9,433 bases of DNA from an uncultured bacterium (GCA_937895685.1 CALBMC010000089.1:1-9433), one strand, 5' to 3'. Shown: positions 1 to 5,122, counted from the first letter of the stretch. A program made the numbers and translations. Notes: generated by a model not told the origin, from the letters alone.

Positions 1-1
1 A

Positions 2-322
2 CTTCATGAAGTAATTAGAATTTCAACTCTTTTGGTTTCAATTCGAGATATGGGATATTCAAAATCTGCTTCACTTCTGACTGTTCCGTTTTCGACGGTT
101 GTGGGTCTGTCGCTAGGTATTTTCCTGCAAAATTCTTTTAGCTACATTTTACAAAGTAACGGGGAGCTAATTCACATGCTCTCTGCGGGATTATATTCGT
201 TGGTAATAACAGATCTATTTTTGTGGATTAAAAATAGATTTGGCATAAATAAGACAACCGTGTTTCTTGTAGTTTTGGGATTCTTGCTCGCAATGGCACT
301 ATCGGTCCCTCACTCTATTTAA
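2..322 (+). CDS. C-terminal part of a multi-pass membrane protein, possibly a ZIP-family metal transporter
   Basis: The reading frame is open from the window edge, so the 5' end is missing; about 106 residues remain. A TTG at 32 could start it, but the frame continues upstream with Leu-His-Glu, so a cut-off gene is the better reading. Three hydrophobic segments follow the HE pair, at roughly residues 25-44, 59-77 and 86-102 of the visible part, and the protein ends in VPHSI. An HE motif before a G-Y-S-K-x-A turn, then three membrane segments with a small-residue Ala-Gly start to the second, resembles TM5-TM8 of ZIP divalent-metal transporters, where the HE residues help bind the metal. The family is inferred from this pattern only. 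The first metal-site helix (TM4) would lie outside the window. No convincing terminator follows. Confidence 0.55.
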   Translation, partial: LHEVIRISTLLVSIRDMGYSKSASLLTVPFSTVVGLSLGIFLQNSFSYILQSNGELIHMLSAGLYSLVITDLFLWIKNRFGINKTTVFLVVLGFLLAMALSVPHSI

Positions 323-383
323 GACTTAAAATCGTTGCAAAACGGGTTTTTTTGTTGTAATGTATAAAAATCCTGACAAATTA

Positions 384-440
384 TGCACCCACCCGCCTGC
401 CAGCGCCTGACGTCGCAGACAATGGCGGGCAGGTAGCTCA
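384..440 (+). repeat. Split copy of the tRNA-Lys 5' end, interrupted by a hairpin
   Basis: TGCACCCA at 384-391 and TAGCTCA at 434-440 are contiguous in the intact tRNA-Lys gene (687-701). Removing 392-433 gives a 15-nt identity with the tRNA 5' end. The copy stops there; no anticodon arm or T arm follows. It could be a relic of a tRNA-targeted insertion. Chance is not excluded, because TAGCTCA is common to many tRNAs. Confidence 0.45.
391..434 (+). repeat. GC-rich imperfect palindrome (REP-like hairpin)
   Basis: The arms ACCCGCCTGCC (391-401) and GGCGGGCAGGT (424-434) pair over 11 positions with one C-A mismatch and one T-G wobble; the loop contains the GACGTC palindrome. Its GC content stands out from the AT-rich surroundings. 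From memory, similar CCCGCC/GGCGGG hairpins are scattered in Parcubacteria genomes, so it is probably one copy of a dispersed repeat. It lies in the presumed leader of the GIY-YIG gene and its right arm ends 11 nt before that ATG, so it could affect translation of the gene. Confidence 0.6.
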
Positions 441-445
441 TCGAT

Positions 446-682
446 ATGTTTTATACTTATGTATTAAAAAGTACTAAAGATGATAAATTATATATTGGTT
501 GGACTAATGATTTAAAGAAAAGACTTTTAAATCATAACAGTGGAAAAGTAGAAGCAACAAAAGACAGAAAACCGCTAAACCTTATATATTATGAAGCTTG
601 CAAAAGTAAGGAAAAAGCGATAGAAAGAGAGAAGTATTTTAAAACAGGGTTTGGTAGGAATTTTTTAAAAAACAGAATTTAA
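446..682 (+). CDS. Small GIY-YIG domain protein
   Basis: This 78-residue protein is essentially one GIY-YIG domain. FYTYVL (2-7) and LYIGWT (15-20) are the two name-giving strands, followed by the N-D-L-K-K-R-L helix with the conserved Arg, a central L-I-Y-Y-E strand, and a C-terminal E-R-E-K-Y-F-K-T-G-F-G-R segment. The length matches stand-alone proteins often annotated as UvrC-like or UPF0213-type. GIY-YIG domains cut DNA with a metal ion, but these small versions have no known target, so the substrate is unknown. The ATG lies just after a GC-rich hairpin and has no Shine-Dalgarno sequence. A TATAAA at 363-368 is the only hint of a promoter. The gene ends 5 nt before tRNA-Lys and lies between that tRNA and a partial copy of its 5' end, which raises the possibility of tRNA-linked insertion. 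Confidence 0.85.
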   Translation: MFYTYVLKSTKDDKLYIGWTNDLKKRLLNHNSGKVEATKDRKPLNLIYYEACKSKEKAIEREKYFKTGFGRNFLKNRI

Positions 683-687
683 ACATT

Positions 688-760
688 GCACCCATAGCTC
701 AGATGGTAGAGCAGCTCCCTTTTAAGGAGATGGTCCTAGGTTCGACTCCTAGTGGGTGCA
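688..760 (+). tRNA. tRNA-Lys (anticodon TTT)
   Basis: It folds as a full cloverleaf. Acceptor GCACCCA (688-694) pairs with TGGGTGC (753-759), with discriminator A760. The D stem is GCTC/GAGC. The anticodon stem has four pairs plus a G714-A730 mismatch, loop CTTTTAA and anticodon TTT at 721-723. The T stem CTAGG/CCTAG carries loop TTCGACT. CCA is not encoded. The next gene starts 4 nt downstream, so the two are very probably cotranscribed. No clear promoter lies directly upstream, so transcription may come from the GIY-YIG side. Confidence 0.95.
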
Positions 761-764
761 CAAA

Positions 765-1238
765 ATGAAAAAAGAAATAATTGTTATTCTTGAGGACATT
801 CGTTCTGCTGAGAATGTTGGTTCAGTTTTTCGTTCCGCCGATGCTTTCGGTATAAAAGAGGTTTTTCTTGTTGGAATAACCGCACAACTAAATGATCGTT
901 TTGGTCGTCCAAACAGTAAGATTGCCAAAACCGCTCTTGGGGCCGAGAAGACTGTTTCGTCTAGATATTTTAAAACAACTAGAGAAGCGGTGAATGAGGC
1001 CAAGAATTTAGGTTATGAAGTTTTTTCTCTAGAAATTTCTGAAAGTTCCGAATCAATTTTTGAAGTAGAAAAAACAAACAAAATGGCTATTATTTTAGGA
1101 AATGAAGTATCCGGAATATCAAAAGAAGCAGAGGGTTTGAGTTCTAAAATTATAGAAATACCAATGCAAGGACAAAAGGAATCTTTAAATGTTTCCGTGA
1201 CGGCTGGTATTGCGATGTTCTATCTTTCTATTCAATAA
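765..1238 (+). CDS. SpoU/TrmH-family RNA 2'-O-methyltransferase
   Basis: This protein should methylate a ribose 2'-OH in tRNA or rRNA using SAM, as a SPOUT-fold (trefoil knot) enzyme. All three SpoU motifs are present in 157 residues: motif 1, N17-V-G-S-V-F-R23 with the catalytic-type Arg; motif 2, I-L-G-N-E114-V-S-G-I-S; motif 3, I-P-M-x-G-x-x-E-S-L-N142-V-S-V-T-A-G at about 132-148. It consists of the catalytic domain only, like TrmH/TrmL-type minimal members, so the exact target cannot be named. ATG765 is chosen over an in-frame GTG at 756, because 756 lies inside the acceptor stem of tRNA-Lys. Only CAAA separates the tRNA from the ATG, so tRNA 3' processing would leave an almost leaderless mRNA. 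The 3' end overlaps the convergent small gene by 11 nt, with no terminator between them. Confidence 0.93.
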   Translation: MKKEIIVILEDIRSAENVGSVFRSADAFGIKEVFLVGITAQLNDRFGRPNSKIAKTALGAEKTVSSRYFKTTREAVNEAKNLGYEVFSLEISESSESIFEVEKTNKMAIILGNEVSGISKEAEGLSSKIIEIPMQGQKESLNVSVTAGIAMFYLSIQ

Positions 1239-1428
1239 AATCTCTTTTTGTAACATCCTCGGGTCCGTAGGTTTCTCCGGTATCAAGAGGAGTTGGTGGT
1301 TTTAGGAAGGGATCTTCATCAAGTCCGTATTTTGCTTCATACTTTGCTGGACCTCCCGTTAGGAGCCATACAAAAAACAGAAGAAAAAATCCCCCTAATA
1401 AAAACTTTAAAAAATCTTCTCCATGCAT
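1228..1428 (-). CDS. Small single-pass membrane protein of unknown function
   Basis: This 66-residue protein has one hydrophobic segment at about residues 7-24 (Leu/Phe-rich), then a soluble tail with G-G-P-A-K-Y-E-A-K-Y-G and a Pro-rich stretch ending near T-G-E-T-Y-G. The tail is acidic and probably unstructured. I do not recognise a named family. The start is 2 nt after the mutM stop codon with no ribosome site of its own, so it is the second gene of a mutM operon and probably translationally coupled. Its end overlaps the SpoU gene on the other strand by 11 nt. The tight linkage to mutM is the main support that it is a real gene; a role in repair is not implied. Confidence 0.7.
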   Translation of the reverse strand: MHGEDFLKFLLGGFFLLFFVWLLTGGPAKYEAKYGLDEDPFLKPPTPLDTGETYGPEDVTKRDFIE

Positions 1429-1430
1429 AA

Positions 1431-2345
1431 TTATTTTTGGTGTTTGGAGCAGAAGTGCGAACTTCTACCTCCGATTATTTCTCTCTTTATAATACCATTA
1501 CATCCTTTTAAATTACACTTTTGTCCTGTTTTTCGATAAGCATTGTGGTTGTGATGAAATTCTCCGTGTTCTCCGTCTATGTTTCTGTAATCACTAGTTG
1601 AGTCTCCGCCGAAATCAATTCCTTTCCTCAGAACTTCAATCATTGCTTTGTATATTTTAGGAAACTCGTCTTTTTTTATATCTGAAACTTTTCTTTTTGG
1701 GTTAATTCCAGCGAGCCACAGAAGTTCGTCAGAATAAATATTTCCAACTCCAGCAACAACACTCTGGTCAAGGAGGACGCTTTTTATTTTTCCAGTCTTC
1801 TTTTTTAGAAGTCTTTCCTTTAAGTCTAGGGCGGTGAAAGACTTCTCTAGTGGTTCTGGACCAAGATGAGATAAGTGCTTTGAGGTTTTTATTTCGTTAG
1901 TTTTTTCAATGGCTATTTTCCCAAATTTTCTCGTATCACAGAAAACCAAATGTTTATCATTATTTAGAATAAAAACAGCTCGAACAAATCTGTTATATGG
2001 GTCATGAAGACTTTTCCGTTCATCTTTTGCTGGCTTCCAAGCATTTTCTTTTTTGTTATATTCATATTTTCCATATATCAAATGACCAGTCATTTTCAGG
2101 TGGACAAGAATTGTTTCTCCGTCGGACAGATGAATTAATATGTTTTTTGCCCTTCTTTCTGCTTCAATGATTTTCTTTCCAACCACTCTTTTTTTGAAAT
2201 TCAAAAAATATTTTGGATTTTTTATAGTCTCCTTTTGGCGGGGGTCTTTTGTTTTTAGATTTGTCCAAACATCAAGCACCCTTAGTCCTTTCACTGTTTT
2301 ATTAAGTCCATTTACTGTTGTTTGTACCTCTGGTAGCTCTGGCAT
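1431..2345 (-). CDS. mutM: Formamidopyrimidine-DNA glycosylase (Fpg/MutM)
   Basis: Fpg removes oxidised purines such as 8-oxoguanine and formamidopyrimidines and nicks the abasic site (base excision repair). The protein starts MPELPEV, giving the catalytic N-terminal Pro2 and Glu3. K67 is the conserved lysine of the N-terminal domain (R-A-K-N-I-L). The helix-two-turn-helix is L-D-Q-S-V-V-A-G-V-G-N-I-Y-S-D-E-L-L at about 192-209, and the DNA-contacting Arg is in G-G-R-S at 292-295. The C-terminal zinc finger is unusual: C277-x4-C282 and C299-x2-H302 instead of the common Cx2C/Cx2C. At 304 residues it is about 30 longer than E. coli Fpg, with an extra Lys-rich stretch around residues 92-118. 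A TATAAC box lies 10 nt before the ATG. The gene is followed at 2 nt by a small membrane protein. Confidence 0.95.
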   Translation of the reverse strand: MPELPEVQTTVNGLNKTVKGLRVLDVWTNLKTKDPRQKETIKNPKYFLNFKKRVVGKKIIEAERRAKNILIHLSDGETILVHLKMTGHLIYGKYEYNKKENAWKPAKDERKSLHDPYNRFVRAVFILNNDKHLVFCDTRKFGKIAIEKTNEIKTSKHLSHLGPEPLEKSFTALDLKERLLKKKTGKIKSVLLDQSVVAGVGNIYSDELLWLAGINPKRKVSDIKKDEFPKIYKAMIEVLRKGIDFGGDSTSDYRNIDGEHGEFHHNHNAYRKTGQKCNLKGCNGIIKREIIGGRSSHFCSKHQK

Positions 2346-2355
2346 ATATGAATAG

Positions 2356-2361
2356 GTTATA
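2356..2361 (-). promoter_or_regulatory. Candidate -10 box for mutM
   Basis: TATAAC on the minus strand lies 10 nt before the mutM ATG. Transcription would begin about 3-4 nt before the start codon, giving a nearly leaderless mRNA. No good -35 was seen, so this is a tentative call. Confidence 0.4.
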
Positions 2362-2385
2362 GGGAATAGTGGGTGGGGGCAAGTT

Positions 2386-2413
2386 TTGACACTGTTCTTG
2401 TTTATGGTAATGT
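2386..2413 (+). promoter_or_regulatory. Candidate promoter of the unknown gene at 2431
   Basis: There is a perfect -35 TTGACA (2386-2391), a 16-nt spacer, and an extended -10 TGG-TAATGT (TG at 2405-2406, hexamer 2408-2413). The -10 hexamer itself is weak. A start near 2420 would give a leader of about 11 nt. It diverges from the mutM promoter in the same 85-nt gap. Confidence 0.45.
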
Positions 2414-2430
2414 GATAAAAATTTTGAAAA

Positions 2431-2985
2431 ATGAGTCAGATAGTTTTTACCGTTAAGCCAAAAGATGGTTTTGATATTTTTGAGTACAAACTTTCAATTT
2501 ATCAAGACTATTATTTGAGAATTATCCGTATCTTAGATGCGGCCTGTAAACTTCAGGATAAATATTTTCCAGAGGAAAAAAGATCCCTTTGTGCTCTGGT
2601 CATACTTTTTCCTTATGATGGTTATATTTTCCCTTTTCCGGTGTTTCAACTCAAAAGAGAAGATGGTTTTAAAGAACCAGAAACTAAATACCGTGGAAGG
2701 ATTAGGAATGCCATAGAAAAGGTTACAAGGATTTGGATTGATAATTCGGAATCCTCCTTTGAGGGTCGTGATTTTGAAAATGGTAAATATGGTGGAGGTA
2801 GAAGAGTTGAGTCTTTGATTATAGGGGTGAGCGCCTTTAAAGAAAAAATAGACGATGCCGCCTCATTTGCCACAGGAATGGTTCTCGGTGATAAAAAACC
2901 CGAAGAAATTAAAGTCTCTGCCCATAAAGAAGGATTGAAAATTGATAATGAGTTCTATAAAGAATTAGTTGAAATTGCCTTTTAG
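2431..2985 (+). CDS. Protein of unknown function, soluble
   Basis: This 184-residue protein has no signal peptide or membrane segment and matches no family I recognise. The N-terminal part (1-45) looks like a strand then helices rich in Tyr and Ile. Residues 53-75 form a hydrophobic patch with L-C-A-L-V-I-L-F-P-Y-D-G-Y-I-F-P-F-P-V. A basic Lys/Arg helix (R-G-R-I-R-N-A-I-E-K-V) follows at about 88-98, then a Gly-rich turn with K-Y-G-G-G-R-R at 119-125. The end alternates acidic and basic residues. The gene stands alone: its own promoter candidate lies upstream and a strong terminator follows directly, so it is a monocistronic unit. Codon use and AT-richness match its neighbours, so it looks like a resident gene. 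Confidence 0.8.
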   Translation: MSQIVFTVKPKDGFDIFEYKLSIYQDYYLRIIRILDAACKLQDKYFPEEKRSLCALVILFPYDGYIFPFPVFQLKREDGFKEPETKYRGRIRNAIEKVTRIWIDNSESSFEGRDFENGKYGGGRRVESLIIGVSAFKEKIDDAASFATGMVLGDKKPEEIKVSAHKEGLKIDNEFYKELVEIAF

Positions 2986-3004
2986 TCTCCATCTTAAAAA
3001 ATTT

Positions 3005-3030
3005 AATCCCGCGATGATGCGGGATTTTTT
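3005..3030. terminator. Bidirectional intrinsic terminator
   Basis: The perfect 8-bp stem AATCCCGC/GCGGGATT (3005-3012, 3019-3026) has a 6-nt loop and is followed by a T run for the plus strand. It lies between the convergent gene ending at 2985 and ruvA. On the minus strand a T-rich stretch follows after AAA, so it probably also ends ruvA transcripts. Confidence 0.85.
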
Positions 3031-3619
3031 AATTAAAGTTTTTTTGTCCCAGTATTTTTATTGCTTCTTTTACCCGAGCGCTAGTACCAACAGTACTTTC
3101 AGATATTCGTTTTACCGCCCCTCGTGCTTCATCTAGTGAATAACCAAGTTCTTCGAGAACAGCAATAACATCGGACTCTTCTGAAAGCTCTCCTTTTTCT
3201 GCGGTATGTCCAAGAAGGGCAAGCTTGTCACGAAGTTCTATAACAATCCTCTCCGCTGTCTTTTTTCCAATTCCAGAGACTTTTGTTAAGTATCCGGTAT
3301 CTCCAGAACCAATGGCTCTTTTTAGAGAATCAATCGCCCCAATTGAGACGATTGAAAGAGCGGACTTTGGCCCAACACCAGAGACAGAAATAAGCATTTC
3401 AAAGAATCGAAGTTCATCTCCGGTTTCAAACCCATACAGATCCAGAGCGTCTTCTTTTACATTTAAGTGAGTTAGAAGGGATATTTTTTCTCCTATTTTT
3501 TCAGAATTCCTTGCCATTGTGTCTATTGGTACAAACACACGAAATCCAATACCGTGAACATCCACAATAATAGACTTGTCGGTTATTGAAATTAATTCTC
3601 CTTCAATTCGTCCTATCAT
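3029..3619 (-). CDS. ruvA: Holliday junction branch-migration protein RuvA
   Basis: RuvA binds the four-way Holliday junction as a tetramer and loads the RuvB motor for branch migration in recombination and repair. The 196-residue length is typical. The N-terminal OB domain (1-62) begins M-I-G-R-I-E-G. Two helix-hairpin-helix motifs follow: I-S-V-S-G-V-G-P-K-S-A-L-S-I (77-90) and L-T-K-V-S-G-I-G-K-K-T-A-E-R-I-V-x-E-L-R (111-130). A flexible linker (about 134-148) leads to domain III (149-193), the part that contacts RuvB. ruvB and ruvC are not beside it here. The stop codon sits at the edge of the shared terminator. The gene has its own extended -10 promoter, and its mRNA should start only a few bases before the ATG. 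Confidence 0.96.
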   Translation of the reverse strand: MIGRIEGELISITDKSIIVDVHGIGFRVFVPIDTMARNSEKIGEKISLLTHLNVKEDALDLYGFETGDELRFFEMLISVSGVGPKSALSIVSIGAIDSLKRAIGSGDTGYLTKVSGIGKKTAERIVIELRDKLALLGHTAEKGELSEESDVIAVLEELGYSLDEARGAVKRISESTVGTSARVKEAIKILGQKNFN

Positions 3620-3629
3620 AATTATTCAA

Positions 3630-3638
3630 ATTATAGCA
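3630..3638 (-). promoter_or_regulatory. Extended -10 promoter of ruvA
   Basis: TGC-TATAAT on the minus strand is a consensus -10 with the TGn extension, and ends 10 nt before the ruvA ATG. No clear -35 is present, as is common for extended -10 promoters. The expected mRNA leader is about 3-4 nt. Confidence 0.6.
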
Positions 3639-3671
3639 AAAAAGTCTGTAAACCATCATTTGAAAGATAAC

Positions 3672-3700
3672 TTTACAAAACCAAAAAATCAGGTTAAGAT
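3672..3700 (+). promoter_or_regulatory. Promoter of rpsT
   Basis: TTTACA (3672-3677), a spacer of exactly 17 nt, and TAAGAT (3695-3700) form a good sigma-70-type promoter. A start near 3707 gives a leader of about 56 nt before the rpsT ATG, much longer than the leaders inferred for other genes in this window. Confidence 0.65.
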
Positions 3701-3710
3701 AGACAAATCA

Positions 3711-3734
3711 ATCGTCCGTGTCTCGGCGTGCGAT
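3711..3734 (+). promoter_or_regulatory. Imperfect hairpin in the rpsT leader
   Basis: ATCG/CGAT (3711-3714 with 3731-3734) encloses CCG/CGG (3716-3718 with 3724-3726) with an asymmetric internal loop. It is the only GC-rich part of the leader. bS20 is known to repress its own translation in E. coli, so an autoregulatory structure is possible, but the fold is short and this role is inference. Confidence 0.3.
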
Positions 3735-3762
3735 AAAATCTAAAATAACTAATTAAAAATAA

Positions 3763-4011
3763 ATGGCAATTACAAAATCAGCTAAAAAGGCAATCCGAGT
3801 TTCTAAGAGAAAGAAGGTGTTCAACGACAGAAAGAAGAAAATAATGAAAGATGAAATAAAGAACGTTGAGAAACTGTCAAAATCTGGAAAAATGACCAAA
3901 GAAGCGGTTGCAAAAGCTTACAAAGCAATTGATAAGGCGGTGAAGAAAGGAGTTTTGAAGAAAAACACAGGAGCTCGCCGAAAATCAAAGATTGCAAAAA
4001 TGGCAAAGTAA
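3763..4011 (+). CDS. rpsT: Small ribosomal subunit protein bS20
   Basis: bS20 binds 16S rRNA early in 30S assembly. The 82-residue, Lys/Arg-rich, all-helical protein begins M-A-I-T-K-S-A-K-K-A-I-R-V-S and ends with the family signature A-Y-K-A-I-D-K-A-V-K-K-G-V-L-K-K-N-T-G-A-R-R-K-S-K-I. It is close to the usual family length (about 85-90 residues). The ATG has only A/T-rich sequence upstream and no Shine-Dalgarno motif. It is a single-gene unit with a good promoter, a leader of about 56 nt and a strong terminator directly after the stop codon. It diverges from ruvA. Confidence 0.97.
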   Translation: MAITKSAKKAIRVSKRKKVFNDRKKKIMKDEIKNVEKLSKSGKMTKEAVAKAYKAIDKAVKKGVLKKNTGARRKSKIAKMAK

Positions 4012-4040
4012 CAAAAAACCACCCAAAGGGTGGTTTTTTG
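4012..4040 (+). terminator. Strong intrinsic terminator of rpsT
   Basis: The perfect 13-bp inverted repeat CAAAAAACCACCC/GGGTGGTTTTTTG has a 3-nt AAA loop, with the T run in the 3' arm. It begins one base after the rpsT stop. The A-run in the 5' arm could let it act in both directions, but no convergent gene needs it. Confidence 0.92.
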
Positions 4041-4046
4041 TTTATA

Positions 4047-4055
4047 TGTTAGAAT
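4047..4055 (+). promoter_or_regulatory. Candidate extended -10 promoter of the thioredoxin-like operon
   Basis: TGT-TAGAAT directly follows the rpsT terminator and lies 31 nt before the ATG at 4087. No -35 is evident. A weak AAGG at 4071-4074 is too far from the ATG to be a good ribosome site. Confidence 0.4.
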
Positions 4056-4086
4056 TGGTTTATTAGAAATAAGGTACTTAATTTTT

Positions 4087-4347
4087 ATGTCACATTTAAT
4101 TGAATTTTACGGAGAAGAATGTCCTCATTGTATAAAAATGAAACCAATGATAGAAAATCTTGAAAAAGAACTTGATGTGAAAGTTGATAGTCTAGAGGTT
4201 TGGCACAATGATGAAAATTTGAAATTACTAGAAACCCACGACAAAGGATTTTGTGGAGGAGTTCCATTTTTGATAAACACACAGACAGGGAAGTGGATAT
4301 GTGGAGAAGCGACAGAGGAAGAATTAAAGGCTTGGGCAAAAGAATAA
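4087..4347 (+). CDS. Thioredoxin-like protein with CPHC active site
   Basis: This 86-residue protein has the short thioredoxin/glutaredoxin fold. The first strand H-L-I-E-F-Y-G is followed by redox motif C12-P-H-C15, then a K-M-K-P helix. The typical cis-proline loop is G-G-V-P60-F. CPHC is the dipeptide of the DsbA type, but there is no signal peptide, so a cytoplasmic thiol-disulfide role is more likely. Two further cysteines, C56 just before the cis-Pro loop and C72, are unusual. ATG4087 is chosen over a GTG at 4030, which lies inside the rpsT terminator. The gene is one base from the next gene, so the two form an operon and may act together; the partner has a single cysteine. Confidence 0.88.
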   Translation: MSHLIEFYGEECPHCIKMKPMIENLEKELDVKVDSLEVWHNDENLKLLETHDKGFCGGVPFLINTQTGKWICGEATEEELKAWAKE

Positions 4348-4348
4348 T

Positions 4349-4921
4349 ATGTTTGGAATGAAATTTGAAAGTTTTGAAGAAAAGAAAAGTGAAATTGCAC
4401 AACGCTCTTTGAAGGTAGAAAAAGATATAGAGTCAAAGAGAAAGATAATGGAAGAAATAGAAAATAAATGTTTTGTAACAGGAGTATCTTTTGAAGAAAT
4501 AATCTCACCATTTGTCTCAAAGATAGAGGAGGAAGGTCTTTCACCGGAATATTCTATAGACAGAGACAAGATGTCTCGTTTTTTTGATAGTGTTTCAAAG
4601 TTTTTTGACAAAGAGACAACAGAAGATTTTCTTTCTAACTATAGAATGAACGAATGGATTGGTGGTATCCTTGTGAATGAAAAATTAATAAGTCTTAAAA
4701 ATTCAGAAAAAAAAGGAAGATTTGCACAAGATTATTTACTTGCATTGCAAAATATGGAAGAGGGAGATAAAAAGGAGATGATGAAGAAAAGAGCGCTGGA
4801 ACTTAAAAATGAATTTATTCTACACAACATAAAAGGGTCTGACTTGAAAAAAATAAATTCTTTTATAGAAGAAATCTCAAAAGACGAGGAAAGCCTGCCT
4901 CCTTCACTTCAAACTGTTTAG
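4349..4921 (+). CDS. Helical, charged protein of unknown function
   Basis: This 190-residue soluble protein is rich in Glu, Lys and Ser and predicted mostly helical. Residues 5-40 have a coiled-coil-like E/K pattern. A short segment K-C-F-V-T-G-V-S-F-E-E-I contains the only cysteine (C41). A more globular stretch, F-L-S-N-Y-R-M-N-E-W-I-G-G-I-L-V-N-E-K-L, lies at about 94-113. No family is recognised. The ATG is 1 nt after the thioredoxin-like gene's stop codon, so it is the second gene of that operon; a second Met three codons on is an alternative start. The end of the gene lies a few bases before the tRNA-Arg promoter. No terminator is visible, so the transcript may run through the tRNA. Confidence 0.8.
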   Translation: MFGMKFESFEEKKSEIAQRSLKVEKDIESKRKIMEEIENKCFVTGVSFEEIISPFVSKIEEEGLSPEYSIDRDKMSRFFDSVSKFFDKETTEDFLSNYRMNEWIGGILVNEKLISLKNSEKKGRFAQDYLLALQNMEEGDKKEMMKKRALELKNEFILHNIKGSDLKKINSFIEEISKDEESLPPSLQTV

Positions 4922-4926
4922 TTTGG

Positions 4927-4954
4927 TTGACATAAATTCCTTTACTGATATGCT
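4927..4954 (+). promoter_or_regulatory. Strong promoter of tRNA-Arg
   Basis: There is a perfect -35 TTGACA (4927-4932), a 16-nt spacer and an extended -10 TGA-TATGCT (hexamer 4949-4954). The start would be near 4961, six bases before the tRNA. This is the best promoter match in the window. Confidence 0.75.
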
Positions 4955-4966
4955 CATTTTGCGACT

Positions 4967-5038
4967 GATCCCGTCGTTCAATGGATAGGACATGAGTTTG
5001 CGGAACTCAAAATCCAGGTTCGACTCCTGGCGGGGTCA
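4967..5038 (+). tRNA. tRNA-Arg (anticodon GCG)
   Basis: Acceptor GATCCCG (4967-4973) pairs with CGGGGTC (5031-5037), including one T-G wobble; the discriminator is A5038. The D stem is GTTC/GGAC, and the D loop has GGA, giving the A20-like arginine identity base. The anticodon stem TGAGT/ACTCA is perfect with loop TTGCGGA, so the anticodon is GCG (5000-5002). The T stem CCAGG/CCTGG has loop TTCGACT. CC but not the final A of CCA is encoded. Most bacteria read CGU/CGC with an A34 (inosine) tRNA, so GCG is notable. Its 3' end is the left border of the cassette island. Confidence 0.93.
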
Positions 5039-5050
5039 CCTTTTAGAGAG
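5036..5050 (+). repeat. Left copy of a 15-bp direct repeat overlapping the tRNA-Arg 3' end
   Basis: TCACCTTTTAGAGAG begins with the last three bases of tRNA-Arg and recurs exactly at 6323-6337, at the joint of cassettes 1 and 2. The two copies enclose 1.3 kb with the methyltransferase and QueD genes. This resembles the direct repeats left by integration at a tRNA 3' end, although no integrase is seen. Confidence 0.65.
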
Positions 5051-5062
5051 TTAATTCGAGCA

Positions 5063-5075
5063 CTCGAGAAGCGTC
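5063..5075 (+). repeat. 13-mer site upstream of cassette 1
   Basis: CTCGAGAAGCGTC differs by one base from the 13-mer CTCGAGAAGGGTC that opens both 92-nt elements. It lies between the tRNA end and the methyltransferase promoter, as the related site at 6340-6352 does for cassette 2. Confidence 0.7.
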
Positions 5076-5122
5076 AGGGTAATATTTCCATAGTTCTGCA
5101 TAGCTACAGAATTTCGAGATAC

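Noticed and set aside
331..360. Intrinsic terminator after the first gene
   Set aside because: A T run is present, but only a weak A/T hairpin can form before it.
756..764. GTG756 as the start of the SpoU methyltransferase
   Set aside because: It lies in the acceptor stem of tRNA-Lys; ATG765 directly begins the conserved protein.
2140..2355. Plus-strand frame opposite the mutM start
   Set aside because: It overlaps the unmistakable Fpg N-terminus and has no support of its own.
4030..4086. GTG4030 as the start of the thioredoxin-like gene
   Set aside because: It lies in the 3' arm of the rpsT terminator, and the extra residues do not fit the fold, which begins at ATG4087.
4085..4611. Minus-strand open frames opposite the thioredoxin-like and 190-aa genes
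   Set aside because: They have Phe/Leu/Ser-rich composition typical of antisense to Lys/Glu-rich genes, while the plus strand carries CPHC and cis-Pro motifs.
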